DNA of 64,000 nt, taken from positions 248,001 to 312,000 of the forward strand of contig CANPUZ010000052.1 of NCBI GenBank assembly GCA_947579665.1, written 5' to 3'. The notes below the pieces were generated by a model, which was not told where the DNA came from, ran no database searches, and saw only the letters and a list, made by a program, of their open reading frames with translations. The DNA comes from Sympetrum striolatum (taxonomy: Eukaryota > Arthropoda > Insecta > Odonata > Libellulidae). Below are positions 33,037 through 43,994 of the stretch, in pieces; the first letter of the stretch is position 1, and every line of letters begins with the position of its first letter. The position numbers and the translations under genes are program-made.

Positions 33037-34062
33037 TTTTACTTTCTCCATATACGAAGTATAGAGAAAGTATTGTTTTCATGAAAAACATCGACTTCGA
33101 GATTTCAACGGAAATACATGTTTTGGGGTCCCTAGAACACGTTTTGACCATTTTCAGAATGATGTCTGTGTGTATGTGTGTGTGTGTATGTGTGTGTGTG
33201 ATAGTGGGCGCTCTAACGTAAAAAGTATTAGTCGTATCAATACCAAACTTCATATATAGTACTGTCGTGTGTGCTGTCAGAGTTGATTAGTTTTTGGAGT
33301 AAATCGGTTAACCGGAAGTCGAGCTTTATTCATCAAAGCTCATTTCCGGTTTTCAAAATATCTCCATAAATAGGATATATAGGTAAATTGTATACCATAT
33401 AAAAGTTTAAGAAAATGTAATTTACTATAACTTTTGTATTTAACATATTTTTGTATCACCGGTTGATTAGGAGTTATTCGTGAAATACTGATAAACCGGG
33501 AGTAGCTGATTATGTACTTTGTGGGCGCTCTATCATGAAAACTAATTGTTGCATCAACACCAAATTTCATACATAGTATTTTGGTTGATGTCGTTAGAGT
33601 TGATTAGTTTTTGAAGTAAATCGGTTAACCGGAAGTCGAGCTTTAGTCTTCAATGGTCATTTCCGGTATTCAAAATATCTCCATAAATATCATATTTAGG
33701 TATATACTATTATTTACAAACGTTTTAGAAAATAAAATTTACTATAACTTTTGTTTAAAACATATTTTTGTATAACTGAATGTTTAGGAGTTATTCATGA
33801 AATACTGATAAACCGGAAGTTCCTGATTATGCACTCTGTGAGCGCTCTGGGCGCTTTGGGCCTAAGGCCAATTTCATCGTTTTTCATCAAACATGTCCCG
33901 AAAAACATTACTTATAATGTTCGTGACGGAAAAGATAATAATATATAAATTAATCACTCATCTTCCAAGTTTAGATAGAATAAAGAGTTCGAAAATACTG
34001 TCGTAGGTAAATATTTACATCTTATATATGGAGAAAGTCATGTGTTGGCCATATCAGATTTT
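33037..34062 (+). mobile_element. ACTTTCTCC-ended element with 317-bp units (copy 2)
   Basis: The best-preserved copy: ttttactttctccatatacg at the left, tatatggagaaagt then catgtgttggccatatcaga at the right, so the innermost ends form a 14-bp inverted repeat. gggcgctcta recurs at about 33206, 33523 and 33840. A TG-rich microsatellite occupies 33164-33202 at the position where the minus-strand copy has CA repeats. Confidence 0.78.
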
Positions 34063-34509
34063 TATAAGATGTGAACATAGATATAACATGTTTTATGTAA
34101 AACTTATGATTGTAATTGACTGAGTATTCTGTAAGTTTTTAGAAGTTAAATTTCTGTGATTCTTTATTATTCTATATTCTATCTATATTCTGGTTGTCTG
34201 CTTATTTGTGCTCCTCCTGACGAGGACCAGAAGGGAAACCAACAACTTCAAGCGCAATTTTGTGTTCAATTTTGTCTTATGTACCTAATTGACTTTAGTA
34301 CATACATAGATGAATAAATATCTTTAATAAATTGAAAAAAAATATTACTTAAACTATCCCACATTAATAAGTGACATTTTCACGTAACTAATTCCACTCG
34401 ACAGACTGATCTTTTTGATAAACAATGCCTACACTGGAATTCTCTTCCCAAGTGTGGTCACTCTATTAACAGTAAGACTATTGAAGGAATTAAGAATTGG
34501 TTTTTAAAG
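34063..34509. other. No recognisable gene
   Basis: AT-rich 3'-UTR-like sequence with 'gctcctcctgacgaggaccagaa' (hairpin cctcctgacgagg) near 34212 and an aataaatatctttaataaa run near 34310. It could be the tail of an unidentified retroelement. Confidence 0.35.
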
Positions 34510-34610
34510 TTAATTAACTAAAAAGTGGGTATTGCGGTGAATGAAATCTCATCTGCTGATACCATTTCTTATCTAAACTTGTCCACCCTACAAAATAGGT
34601 GCATAACCTC

Positions 34611-35095
34611 AGACTTAGTTAGTTATTGGCGAGGTTAGGCCCAAGTGGGCCTCTCTTCCACCTCACCTCGTATGTCGTTAGAATATGAACAATTATAATT
34701 AAATTAAAACAAAATGACAGAGGAGAGTGTAGGGAAAAATCTTTGCAACTGAAGGTTGCCAAAGAAAAAACCCACGTTGCAGGAAAACACCCACAGAGAA
34801 AGGGGGTGAAAAAAATACCGTGAAAATACCGTAAAAAATGACAATGAAGTATAGGCAATAATAAAATTACATACAACATACACATAAATCAATAAATTTG
34901 CAGAAAAATAAAATTATTAAATATATAAAGAAAAATATAACATTTGCTAAAGTAAGAAAGAAAATTGAGAAAAAAAAACAGATATAATGAAATTTCCTGC
35001 TAATTAATATTTGTCAAAGAAAAAAATTAATAAATAAATAAAGGTCAGCCAGTGGCATCCGTCAACTTTTTCAAATTTATCTCAGCAAAAAGAGA
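34611..35095 (-). mobile_element. LINE 3'-region inserted in another LINE (minus strand)
   Basis: Contains ctcgtatgtcgttagaatat, cccacgttgcaggaaaacac and cacagagaaagggggtg, the shared 3' region of the TAATAAAG-tailed family. It separates the 'gcataacctcagac' and 'ataattcaagggggtg' halves of the host LINE, which are adjacent in the array units. No coding part remains. Confidence 0.65.
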
Positions 35096-35397
35096 TTAGA
35101 CAAAATAATTCAAGGGGGTGTTAGTTGCCCTCTTGTCTAAAATTCAATTTTGTATTCCATCTCATTATGTCTTTATTATTAAAATGTGATAGATATACTA
35201 AAATTGACACAATGCTCCAAAAACTGGGTTGGTGAAAAGTGGAACAAGGTCTAGAATATCAAGTACTGAATTTCATACACAAAATAAAATTGGGTCTGAT
35301 GCCTGAATATTTACAAATATTCTTAAAGATAAACAGTGAGGTACATAGACGTAACACTAGAGGAAGAAGCGATTTCCATATTCCTTTCTTCTCCTAA

Positions 35398-35521
35398 AGG
35401 CTGCCATACACGGGGAAATATTTCCAGAATAGAACATGTTCTAATTTCGACCAATCAGGAAAGAGTGTCGGCCATAATTGGAAATTATTTCCAAGAAATA
35501 CTTCCCCGTGTACGGCAGCCT
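35398..35521. mobile_element. 124-bp miniature element, TAA duplication (PIF/Harbinger-like)
   Basis: The ends aggctgccatacacgggga and tccccgtgtacggcagcct are near-perfect inverted repeats flanked by taa on both sides (35395-35397, 35522-35524). The array LINE copies give the empty site (tctccaaatacac). A 3-bp TWA duplication suggests PIF/Harbinger. Its whole length is rich in self-complementary phrases (ggaaatatttcc). Confidence 0.85.
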
Positions 35522-35947
35522 TAATACACAAATCTCTTTATTTTTTCGAGGAATAATGTTGTACAACCCACTTCCACAAGAGATAAAAGATTCTCCAAAC
35601 CTGGCGACTTTTCTAAGAAATATAAGGTCTCCTTGACAATATGATTTGAGTCAATGTGATAGTTCTTTTCTTTCATTTATCTGATGTTAAATAGTTTTTA
35701 AGTCACATACTTATTATAATATCTTTTAGTAAATTTTTTACTAACAATGCTTTATATCCTAAAGTCGTATAAAATATGGTATAAAATAAGAAGCGAAAAT
35801 TGCAATCAGTTTCGACCTGATCACCTTGATTTAAATCATCCTTATTAAATTAGTTGAAGCCAAATAGAGGCATAACACTGTTAATAATAATATTGAAAGG
35901 TTATTTCCAACTAAAAGAGTATGTAAATTAAAATGAAGCTGTTAACT

Positions 35948-37451
35948 TCTATTTTTAGCGGTTTAACTTTGTTTATGCTCTTATTTATGTAGTTTATAAA
36001 AACATCACATTTTCAATGTAAAAATAGAAGATAACTTTTCATAAATACATTTAGAGATCTAAGGATCTTCTTAACAGCTTCAATGTCAAGCTTTTTATTA
36101 GCTATCTAAATAAAAAAGTATTAACAAGAAAATTACTCAAATAAAAAAAATATTAAATAAGTTTTTAAAAAAATATTAAAAAATTATAGTTTTTCTTGAA
36201 TGGTTAACATATATTTCATGTATTATTATAATATCATTTAGTTAATTTTTTTACTAACAATGCTTTATATCCTTAGGTTGTATTCATGTATTTCTTGAAT
36301 GGTTACCATATATATTTTTATATGATTTGAATTTTTTACAAACTATGCCTTATGCATTGTAACTGTTTTTAATTATATGAACTTAAAAGTACCAATTTCG
36401 CCTTTGTATGTATAAATTTAATTTTTTATGTTTTTTACTTTAAATGCATTAATGAATGAATGTATCTAAATGCCTTGGGCTAAATAAAGCTTATTCTAAT
36501 TATAAACCATTAACACCCTGCGGAGAACATTCATCTCCAGTCAGATAACGACCCTTCCTCGTATTTATATTTATGAATGCGTCTCTTTTGTAAAAGAATG
36601 CCAAAACCATAGCTTTCTGATAAATTTATCACTGCCGATTTCCCAATTATCCCAGTTATAAGGGCCGGCTTTAGACAATTGGCAGGCAAATCGCATTTGG
36701 CGGCCCTCCTGTTAGTAATATTGCAAATTCAATAAAGGTGTAAACCTGATAAAATATCACAACAGGGTTCATTACATCGAATAATAAACAAAAGAATTAA
36801 ATTAAGAAATGTTTTACAATGAAATATTAATACATAATAATTATTAAAATACTAAAATTGTCACAGTATTCAGTATATATTTAAAGCAACTGTGATTTAG
36901 CACACAATTTATTCATTTCTTTGATTAATATAGTTTAATATAAATTATACTAATCAAAAGAAATATTGATTAATGATTAACACATCATATCAAATATAAA
37001 GTGAAATATAAAATGTTAAAATTTAACTTTTTTAGCATTTTTAGTGGCAAAACCGTTAATGAGTTTGGAAAAGTTAAGGGTAATGCTGTTTTCGATGGAA
37101 ATCACAGATAGATTTACAAATCTATCTAGCGCCATTGCAAATATGTATTAATCAGTTTCAGTTTTGAGAAGCTTCGTTCTTCACTGTCACAGAAGTGGTA
37201 AGAAAAATAGGTTATGGAGGGTTGTGAGACGTTGCCTAAATTTCATTTGTTTAATTAAATAAATTAAACAGTTTCCAGCCATAAATAGACTTATTTAATG
37301 TTTTATATTATTGTTTTCATCTTATATTATCATTATTCTTTCTATCTAATGTTTTTGTGAGTTATTTGAGAGTCAATTTATAATAATAATCTTGTAAATG
37401 CAATAATATGGCGGCCACAGCATTATTCGCCTGCCCATAAAGCCAGCCCTG
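35948..37451 (+). repeat. Segmental duplicate (copy 2) of 30189-31604
   Basis: Matches the 30.2-31.6-kb copy through the LINE 3' UTR, its tail, the non-LINE flank and the hAT element, with scattered substitutions and small indels. Confidence 0.78.
36660..37451. mobile_element. 792-bp non-autonomous hAT element (copy 2)
   Basis: Ends agggccggctttagacaatt and ataaagccagccctg; flanks ccagttat (36652-36659) and acagttat (37452-37459) give an 8-bp target duplication with one mismatch, diagnostic of hAT. No transposase is inside; the body holds AT-rich sequence with atttcatttgtttaattaaa. Confidence 0.85.
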
Positions 37452-37889
37452 ACAGTTATACTCTTACGCGACCTTCGAGAGAAAACAAAAAAGCAATACA
37501 GGGAAGTAGTTGCCATGACAGATAGCTACTTTTGGTCATTTCTTCCGTGAAGTATTAGAGAAGCTAATAGCTCTCCAGGTTAGATAGGGATTTTACACCT
37601 CCTGCCACGTGCTACTGGCAGATTACGGGGTTTAAATGTAAAGCACTATACCTCCACATCTTCGATTCATTCTTACAATAAAAGGCAGAAACAAGACTTT
37701 TTCCTTGATCGTCATGGCCTATATATATTCGCAAAGGATGTCATTACAAATATTATTTAATCCTCTCCCCCCATAATCTTAAATCTTGTGCTTCCATCTT
37801 ATCATTGAAAAGAAACGTTAAGAGATTTATTACGAAACATGGCTTTTATCCATACAGATGATCTCATAAACCTTAAGCAACATCTTTAA
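37452..37889. other. No recognisable gene
   Basis: This 440-bp stretch of mixed composition has no recognisable coding motif or repeat end, apart from the TTAA at its right border that belongs to the next element. Confidence 0.4.
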
Positions 37890-38729
37890 CCTTTCCTTGA
37901 CTGTGCCCTGAAAACTTCCAGAAACAGCTGTGTGGGGTACCCCAACGCTTTTTTTGCAATTATTACGCTGTTTTTCTTTTACTTAACCTTTAATTATGTT
38001 TAGAAATACAGTATTGATTATTTTGTTTTTCAATTTTTTTGGAGGTAGCATTAGATTTTTGGCTATGATATGACGTCATGCCAGGCATACCCAAAAACAT
38101 CCCTGTACATGAGATGATAATGATGATAATGTGATATAATTACTGTTTATGCGATAAATAATGATGATAATGTGATATAATTACTGTTTATGCGATAAAT
38201 AATGATGATAATGTGATATAATTACTGTTAATGCCATAAATAATGATGATAACATGATATAATTACTGTTAATGCGATAAATAATGATGATAATGCGATA
38301 TAATTACTGTTAATGCCATAAATAATGATGATAACATGATATAATTACTGTTAATGCGATAAATAATGATGATAATGTGATATAATTACTGTTAATGCCA
38401 TAAATAATGATGATAACATGATATAATTACTGTTAATGCGATAAATAATGATGATATTGTGATATAATTACTGTTAATGGGATAAATAATGAATCAATTT
38501 AAAAATCCGCAAGAAAGGGTGACTGAATTGCCACAATCACATGACATGACATTGTGTACAGCAATCCAAGCGAAAGTGGCTGTGCAATCCATTCAAAAAC
38601 TGAAGATATTTTGGAAACGAGTCAGTGAAACTAATTTCTTTCAATTTCATAATATAAAAGAAACATTGATGCACGAATGCATGGAATAAGAAACATGTGT
38701 GGTTAAAAATACAACTTTTCTATTGAACA
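37890..38729 (+). mobile_element. piggyBac-like non-autonomous element, left part (copy 1)
   Basis: A TTAA at 37886-37889 precedes cctttccttgactgtgcc, the inverted counterpart of the right terminus gcaccgtcaaggaaggg at 40994-41010, which is followed by TTAA. The body runs through ttggaggtagcattagattt, gccaggcatacccaaaaaca, a 41-bp minisatellite and agaaagggtgactgaattgc. It stops where an RTE-like LINE begins. No transposase. Confidence 0.75.
38119..38487. repeat. 41-bp minisatellite, nine copies
   Basis: The unit aatgatgataatgtgatata followed by attactgttaatgcgataaat repeats nine times with no indels. From the third copy, variants with 'atgcc' and 'aaca' alternate, giving an 82-bp higher-order period. 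The sister piggyBac-like copy has only about one unit (near 40680), so the array expanded after the two copies separated. Confidence 0.92.
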
Positions 38730-39575
38730 TAGAACGATAAGTCTTATTTCACATGCAGCCAAAATAATGTTGAGAGTACTGAATCAGAGATAAACGAGCA
38801 TAATGGAAGAAACTGCAGGAAAGTTTGGCTTCAGGAAAGTGAAAGGAACAAGGGACGTCATTGGCTTGCTAAGAATGATTGGAGAAACTTATATATTTAT
38901 TATTATTTATTTATTTTTTGACGACTCAATTGGTCGAAATTGGGACTTAAAAGTCCCATCTTCCATTTGTATATAGAGAGAGGAAAAGGAATAGCTCTGA
39001 GTTTTATTGATTTGGAAAAGGCTTTTGATCGGGTTAAACGGGAGAAGATGTTGGAAATTCTAAAGGAAAAGGGGTTGGTATGGAAGGAAAGAAAACGTAT
39101 TAGAGAATTGTATATGAAACAAAAAGCTGCTTTACAAATAAATGAAGATATGACAAAATGGGTGGATCTTGGTAGAGGAGTAAGGCAGGGATGCTGTCTG
39201 TCACCTACGCTGTTTAATATATACTTTGAGGAAATGATCCAGAAAGTACGATGATGGGAAGGAGGAAGGAGTTAGTATTGGAGGGAGGAAGATAATAAAT
39301 ATAAGATTTGCAGATGATATAGTAATCTTGGCTGATAATATGCACTACAAAGGCTGATAAAGGATCTGGAAGAAGGAATATGTGAGGAAAATAAACATAA
39401 GAAAGACAAAAGTGATGTAAATAAACTTTGAAGAGCAAACAAATGTGGAAATAAGGGCATATTAGAGAAGGTAAAAAGATACAGATACTTACGAACCATG
39501 ATAAGTGATGATTGGAGAAGTAAGGAAGAAATAAAAGCAAGAATGGTGATGGCAAAAGAGGCCTTCAGCTTATTA
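38730..39575 (+). pseudogene. RTE-like LINE reverse-transcriptase fragment
   Basis: Frames in order: SHAAKIMLRVLNQR, GKFGFRKVKGTRDVIGLLRM (fingers), IALSFIDLEKAFDRVKREKM with catalytic DxxKAFD, RGVRQGCCLSPTLFNIYFEE (motif B), then after a frameshift KIINIRFADDIVILAD with catalytic FADD, and KRYRYLGTMISDD in the thumb. All catalytic RT motifs are recognisable. About 90 bp of unrelated AT-rich sequence (38890-38978) breaks the fingers region and several frameshifts follow, so it is dead. The style is close to RTE-type LINEs of insects; the clade is inferred from motifs only. Confidence 0.82.
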
Positions 39576-39582
39576 ATTTTAA

Positions 39583-41010
39583 CCCTTAAAAACTTCCAAA
39601 AACAGCTTTGTGGCCTCCTAAGGTACCACCACCCTTTTTTTGCAAATATTATGTTGTTTTTTGTTTTTCTTTTACTGAACCTTTAATTATGTTAAGATAT
39701 ACAGTGTTGATTATTTTGTCTTTTATTTTTTTGGAGGTAGCGTTAGAGTTTTGGCTATTATATGACATCATGCCAGGCATACCCAAAAACATCCCTGTAC
39801 ATTATTATTATTATTAGGGGTCTTTATTAGGCGAGATTGAGACTAAAAAGTCTCCTCTTCCATCTAACCTGTCGTTAAGTTGTTGCATTATTATAACTAT
39901 ATTACATGTATCAATGAAACTTAGAGGAAAATAGAAGAAAATGTAAGAAGGGATTGCGGATGTAAAAAGAACCTAAGAAAAGCTTAGGAAAAAATATCCA
40001 CTGCAGGAAAACACCCACAAAGAAGGGGGGTGTGAAAAACCTGCACAAACCTACCGATAGCAAAAACTAAAAGACATTAAAGAAAACAATGTACCTGGAA
40101 AATTACAATAAATGTTAAAGGCATTCAAGACAAATAATGAAAGTTAATAAAAAATGAAATGCAGAGAACACAGTAAGTAGATACATACACTTTTGATCTA
40201 AAATATGACTGAACTAGAAAAAAGGAAATTAAAACACGATCAATCCAAAAATAATGCTCTACAATAATTATATAAGAGAGTTAAAATCATGATTTAGACA
40301 TAAACAATAATCTAAAGTAAGTTAATGTTGTGGAAATTAAAAACAGAAAAAAAGGTTATACTAGAGGTAAACTGTAGTACCAAAAACGAACAAAATATTC
40401 CAAGGTAAAGAAAGAAGTTTGAAATGTTGTTCCGTGCAGCTTCAAAAAATCAGAAAAAAACGAACTTGACTCATGGTAAAATGCTATGATGGAGATAATT
40501 AGCGTTATTGATTCTCTAGAAGATACGAAAGGCATCTCCTCTTGAAAGTGTGGATAGAACAGGAAGATTAACAGAGGTCACTGCAAAGGATTTATGAAGC
40601 ATTTCCGTCATGTGATTTGGAATAAGTACATTGTTTCTTCCTCTAGTGTTACAATTATGTACTGACCCTACGCTGAGATATAATGATGATAATGTGATAT
40701 AATTAATGCAATAAATAATGAATTGATTTAAAAATCTGTAAGAAAGGGTGACTGAATTGCCACACGACATGACATTGTGTACAGATATCCAAGCAAAAGT
40801 GGCTGTTCGGGGTGCTTTGGTACCCTATTCAAAAACTAAAGATACTGTGGAAATGAGTCTGCCAAAGAAATTTCTTTCAATTTCATAATATAAAAGAAAC
40901 ATTGAGGCACGAATACATGGAATAAGAAACATATGAGGTTAAAAATAAAACATTTCTCTCAAATTTAGCTATTTTGGGGTCCTCAAGTACCCCGCACCGT
41001 CAAGGAAGGG
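39583..41010 (+). mobile_element. piggyBac-like non-autonomous element (copy 2), split by a LINE
   Basis: TTAA (39579-39582) then cccttaaaaacttccaaaaa, continuing to gccaggcatacccaaaaaca and ccctgtacat at 39800; the body resumes at about 40680 (gatataatgatgataatgtg) and ends caccgtcaaggaaggg plus TTAA (41011-41014). Terminal sequence and TTAA specificity support piggyBac. It contains one minisatellite unit and no transposase. Confidence 0.78.
39801..40679 (-). pseudogene. LINE 3' end with reverse-transcriptase C-terminus (minus strand)
   Basis: On the minus strand the frame upstream of 40516 encodes SVGSVHNCNTRGRNNVLIP, the conserved HNTRxRNNxxIP block near the C-terminus of CR1/Jockey-type ORF2, then stops. 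About 700 bp of 3' UTR follows and ends in ctttattaggcgagattgag complement plus a (TAA)n tail at 39801-39815. It is the reference copy for the fragments at 17.7, 28.3, 29.4 and 34.6 kb. Confidence 0.8.
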
Positions 41011-41014
41011 TTAA

Positions 41015-43220
41015 TATTAACTATTTTATTTTAGTCTCCACTTGTCCTGTACATGTAAAGCATATCCCTGGATAAATAAATAATAATTCAGTAGTTGAAT
41101 GGTTGAATGGTTGAAGGCATACTTTGCTTGCATAGCAAAACGTTCTGAATTTCATCTCAAGTTTTCAGGAATTAATTTCTTAAGAAGAGCTTAATACACG
41201 ATATACCTAATCCATTTTGCAAAAAAGGGGTGCAATGATTGGAATAAATTCTCATGTTACGCCTTGTAACCAATATAATTTTGATCTCTAAATACGAAAA
41301 GTTAATGTCTGTGAATATCTATTGTGATTCCAACATAAGCACTAAAAGTTTTTACATGATAATAGATGGTTTTGAGAAAACTTGGTCGTGGCCTAAGTAT
41401 TTGGTGGTCTATCGCTACCTATGACCTGCAAATCTGACGATTCTGTCTCAATTTGGTTTACGAGGGTGATTTAATTGTTTTTTTGGGCATTCTACTTTCA
41501 CTAACCGATATAAATTCATAATTGACTCGATTTTTTGTAGTTGTCGACGTGCCGTAAACACGGAGAAAAATAAAATAAACGAAGAAAACATTTCCATCAT
41601 TAAGAAAGTTCATAACATCTCCAAATCTTGAGACGCGAAATCAAATAAAATGCTTCAGGCAAATATGAACACATTCACGATAGTCTTGTCTCCAAATAAA
41701 CAAACGTTATCAACAATTAAAAGTACTGTTACCGTTATTACGTCTTTATTAGGTGTCGATTATTTAGAAGTTATATATATTTTTAAGTTAATCACGTAGT
41801 TCCGGCAATGGAATAAAACTTATTGATTTTACGTTTAAATTCGGTTATACATTTGATATTTCGATGAATACGTAACTGTTAAACTGTGGTAGAACTATAA
41901 AAAATCAATAAAAATTGGGATTAAGTAACATCCTATCTACACAACGTATAACATAATACATAGCCTTGGTAAACTAGGAAATAAACGGCCGGGAGCAATC
42001 GTAAGTTTGACACTACTGACTGATTATTCTAGAATAATGTTGACATAGAAAATCATTGAAAACAATTTCACAGGAATTCCTAGTATAAAAAATATACATC
42101 GATTCAACTTAACTTCACTAAAAAGATGACAAATAGTTATTTACGTACTATCTTCACTTCTAAAACTCAATTAAAACTAAGTAAACAGATTGTAGCAAGC
42201 CGCAAAAGAAATTTTACCATGATGAGAAAGTAAATAATGTTGTAGCAATTCTATGATCGCTCGGAAATTCTCAAAGATAATTGTAAAGTATTCCACCACA
42301 TATTTCATACATACTAAGCGTGAATTGGCATCACCTTATCAAAACTTTCAAGCCTTAAGATAAATCAAAACTTCGTCAACGATGGTCTTACATCGCATCT
42401 GAAAGCAGAAATCTTGAAGAAATAACATTATTGCATAGCTTTCTTCTTCGCGAGGATACCGCATACAAGGGAATAGAGTCCAAATTGATTCACGAACATA
42501 TTTAATTAACCAAGCAAGAATTTTGAAGCAACTGGAGTACCTCTTTAAAACGTTGTCTTGTTTCTTGGGTATCTTTTCCACAAACAATATCTTGGCATGG
42601 TTATCCACCCTAATTAGCCTGTAAGTTCACAATTTGAGATGAATTTGGAATTAAAGCATAACGTACTGCTTACCTGTAATTCGAACAGCATCTTTATTTA
42701 CTCATTCATTTTTGTAATTCACGCTCTTGGAGCTATTTTCTATGGCATCATGGTGAATAAGTATACCATCGACGAATTAAGTTATTATAAGCACATCTTA
42801 CATCTTTAACTTACTTCAAAATCAATGGAAAATCAATCAAGACGCATACATGCATAGACATTTCAAACAAGACGCAGTAATATTCTGGAATTGACCAAAC
42901 TTTTTCAGACTTCGTTCTCCGGCGACTAGTCAGCTGTTCTAAAGATGGCCGACCGTAAAATAACAAAGAAAAGTTACGCATCGTAATCAATACAACCTTA
43001 TTTTCTCAACTAAAATAATAATTATTATTCAATTAAGTATACGCCCGACGGGTGTAAACTTATTTAAATGGGTTTTATGATTAAAATTATACAATTTGCC
43101 ATACATGCCGCTGCTCGTGTTTAAGTCAACACAAACATTTTTTTGTTCACCCCATCATTTACAATGGATGTAAAATTAAGATAAATCTGATCACCGGCGT
43201 GTTAAAATAGGTATATGCGT
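41015..43220. other. Longest apparently unique stretch; no supported gene
   Basis: The first 100 bp resemble a LINE tail (ctggataaataaataataat). The rest shows no repeat of other parts of the window. One minus-strand frame (42348-42608, 86 residues) lacks a known motif. Near 42950 a good start context (aagATGGCC) opens only 14 codons. If a host gene has exons in this window, this is where I would look first, but I cannot support one. Confidence 0.45.
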
Positions 43221-43224
43221 GTAT

Positions 43225-43266
43225 CCAAGAACGGCTCCAATGCATTCGCAATTGAGCCGTTCTTGG
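43225..43266. other. Perfect 13-bp hairpin
   Basis: ccaagaacggctc pairs perfectly with gagccgttcttgg across a 16-nt loop whose ends (caa/ttg) can extend the stem. It lies 37 bp from a hAT miniature element's target site and does not belong to it. Function unknown; it could be a relic of a small palindromic element. Confidence 0.8.
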
Positions 43267-43303
43267 AATGAATCAATGACCTTCGAGTGGTATTGACTGA
43301 GGG

Positions 43304-43549
43304 CAGGGACGGATCCAGGGGGGTGGTCCTGGGGGTCCGGACCCCCCCCGAAATATCACTTGTGCCTATTTTTCGAAAATGAAACTCAAATAACGCAAAT
43401 AAAAACACAATTTAATAAGCAATCACTAGCGAAAATAATCGAGTTTGTCTAGCACAATTCTAACGTCACGTTTTGAGAAAGCCGAAATATCTTCTATTTT
43501 TAAATTACGATCGGACCCCCCCCGAAATTTTTTTCTAGATCCGTCCCTG
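43304..43549. mobile_element. 246-bp hAT miniature element, exact 8-bp duplication
   Basis: Ends cagggacggatccagggg and ttctagatccgtccctg; the 8-bp flanks actgaggg are identical on both sides (43296-43303, 43550-43557). The CAGGG start and 8-bp duplication define hAT. Subterminal ggtccggacccccccc and the inverted ggaccccccccg extend the pairing. A second copy lies at 47755. Confidence 0.92.
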
Positions 43550-43557
43550 ACTGAGGG

Positions 43558-43994
43558 ATACTGTTTATGTATCTCTTTTCCTTTCCGTGTCATGGTGATG
43601 AAAGGACTCATTTAATTGGAGATTGTTAATGTTCCTTTTAACAAACAATAGGACATTATATTTGTAAATAGATGAAACAGTTAAAATTTAAATTTTTGAA
43701 GTAATGGTCAGCAGGCAGCTCTACAAGGAGCATTTGCAATTCTTCTTCTGAATTCTAAACTTTTCAATCTAAGTTAAATAGTTCAAGTAGACTTTCAAAA
43801 TGTTAATGAGAAGTTGGATTTTTACAAAAGGAGACAACTTCTTCTACAGAATACAGAAGTTTACAGTTTAGAAAACTTTTTAGATGATTTTTAAATGACT
43901 CGGAAGATGTGATTTCCTTTAATTTTTGTGTGGGAGAATTAAAAAAGCTTGGTTCTTTTATGATGAGGAGCTTCTCTGTTTAATTTTGTTGACC
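43558..43994. other. No recognisable gene
   Basis: 440 bp of AT-rich sequence; a frame around 43690-43960 reads stretches such as NTLSSLD and RLFNFAQV in several frames without a confident family match, though its position upstream of a LINE 3' end on neither strand makes LINE origin uncertain. Confidence 0.3.

Larger units (their letters stand above)
34510..36500 (+). pseudogene. LINE (same family as array LINE), C-terminus and tail, doubly interrupted
   Basis: The host LINE reads through interruptions: an upstream part (aaaataggtgcataacctc), a C-terminal frame with PEYLQIFLKINS and HRRNTRGRSDFHIPFFS, then, after a 124-bp insertion, YNPLPQEIKDSPNLATFLRN (the typical LPxEIKxxxxxxxFKxxL end). 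The NTRGRSDFHI frame is better preserved here than in the tandem array. The 3' UTR ends in gggctaaataaagcttattc. A minus-strand LINE fragment and a Harbinger-like miniature element are inserted in it. Confidence 0.75.

Noticed and set aside
38119..38487. Regular 41-bp repeats as a CRISPR array
   Set aside because: Units are contiguous with no unique spacers and the genome is eukaryotic; it is a minisatellite.
42348..42608. 86-residue minus-strand frame as a host exon
   Set aside because: No motif recognised, and no convincing splice sites that extend it; left as unassigned.
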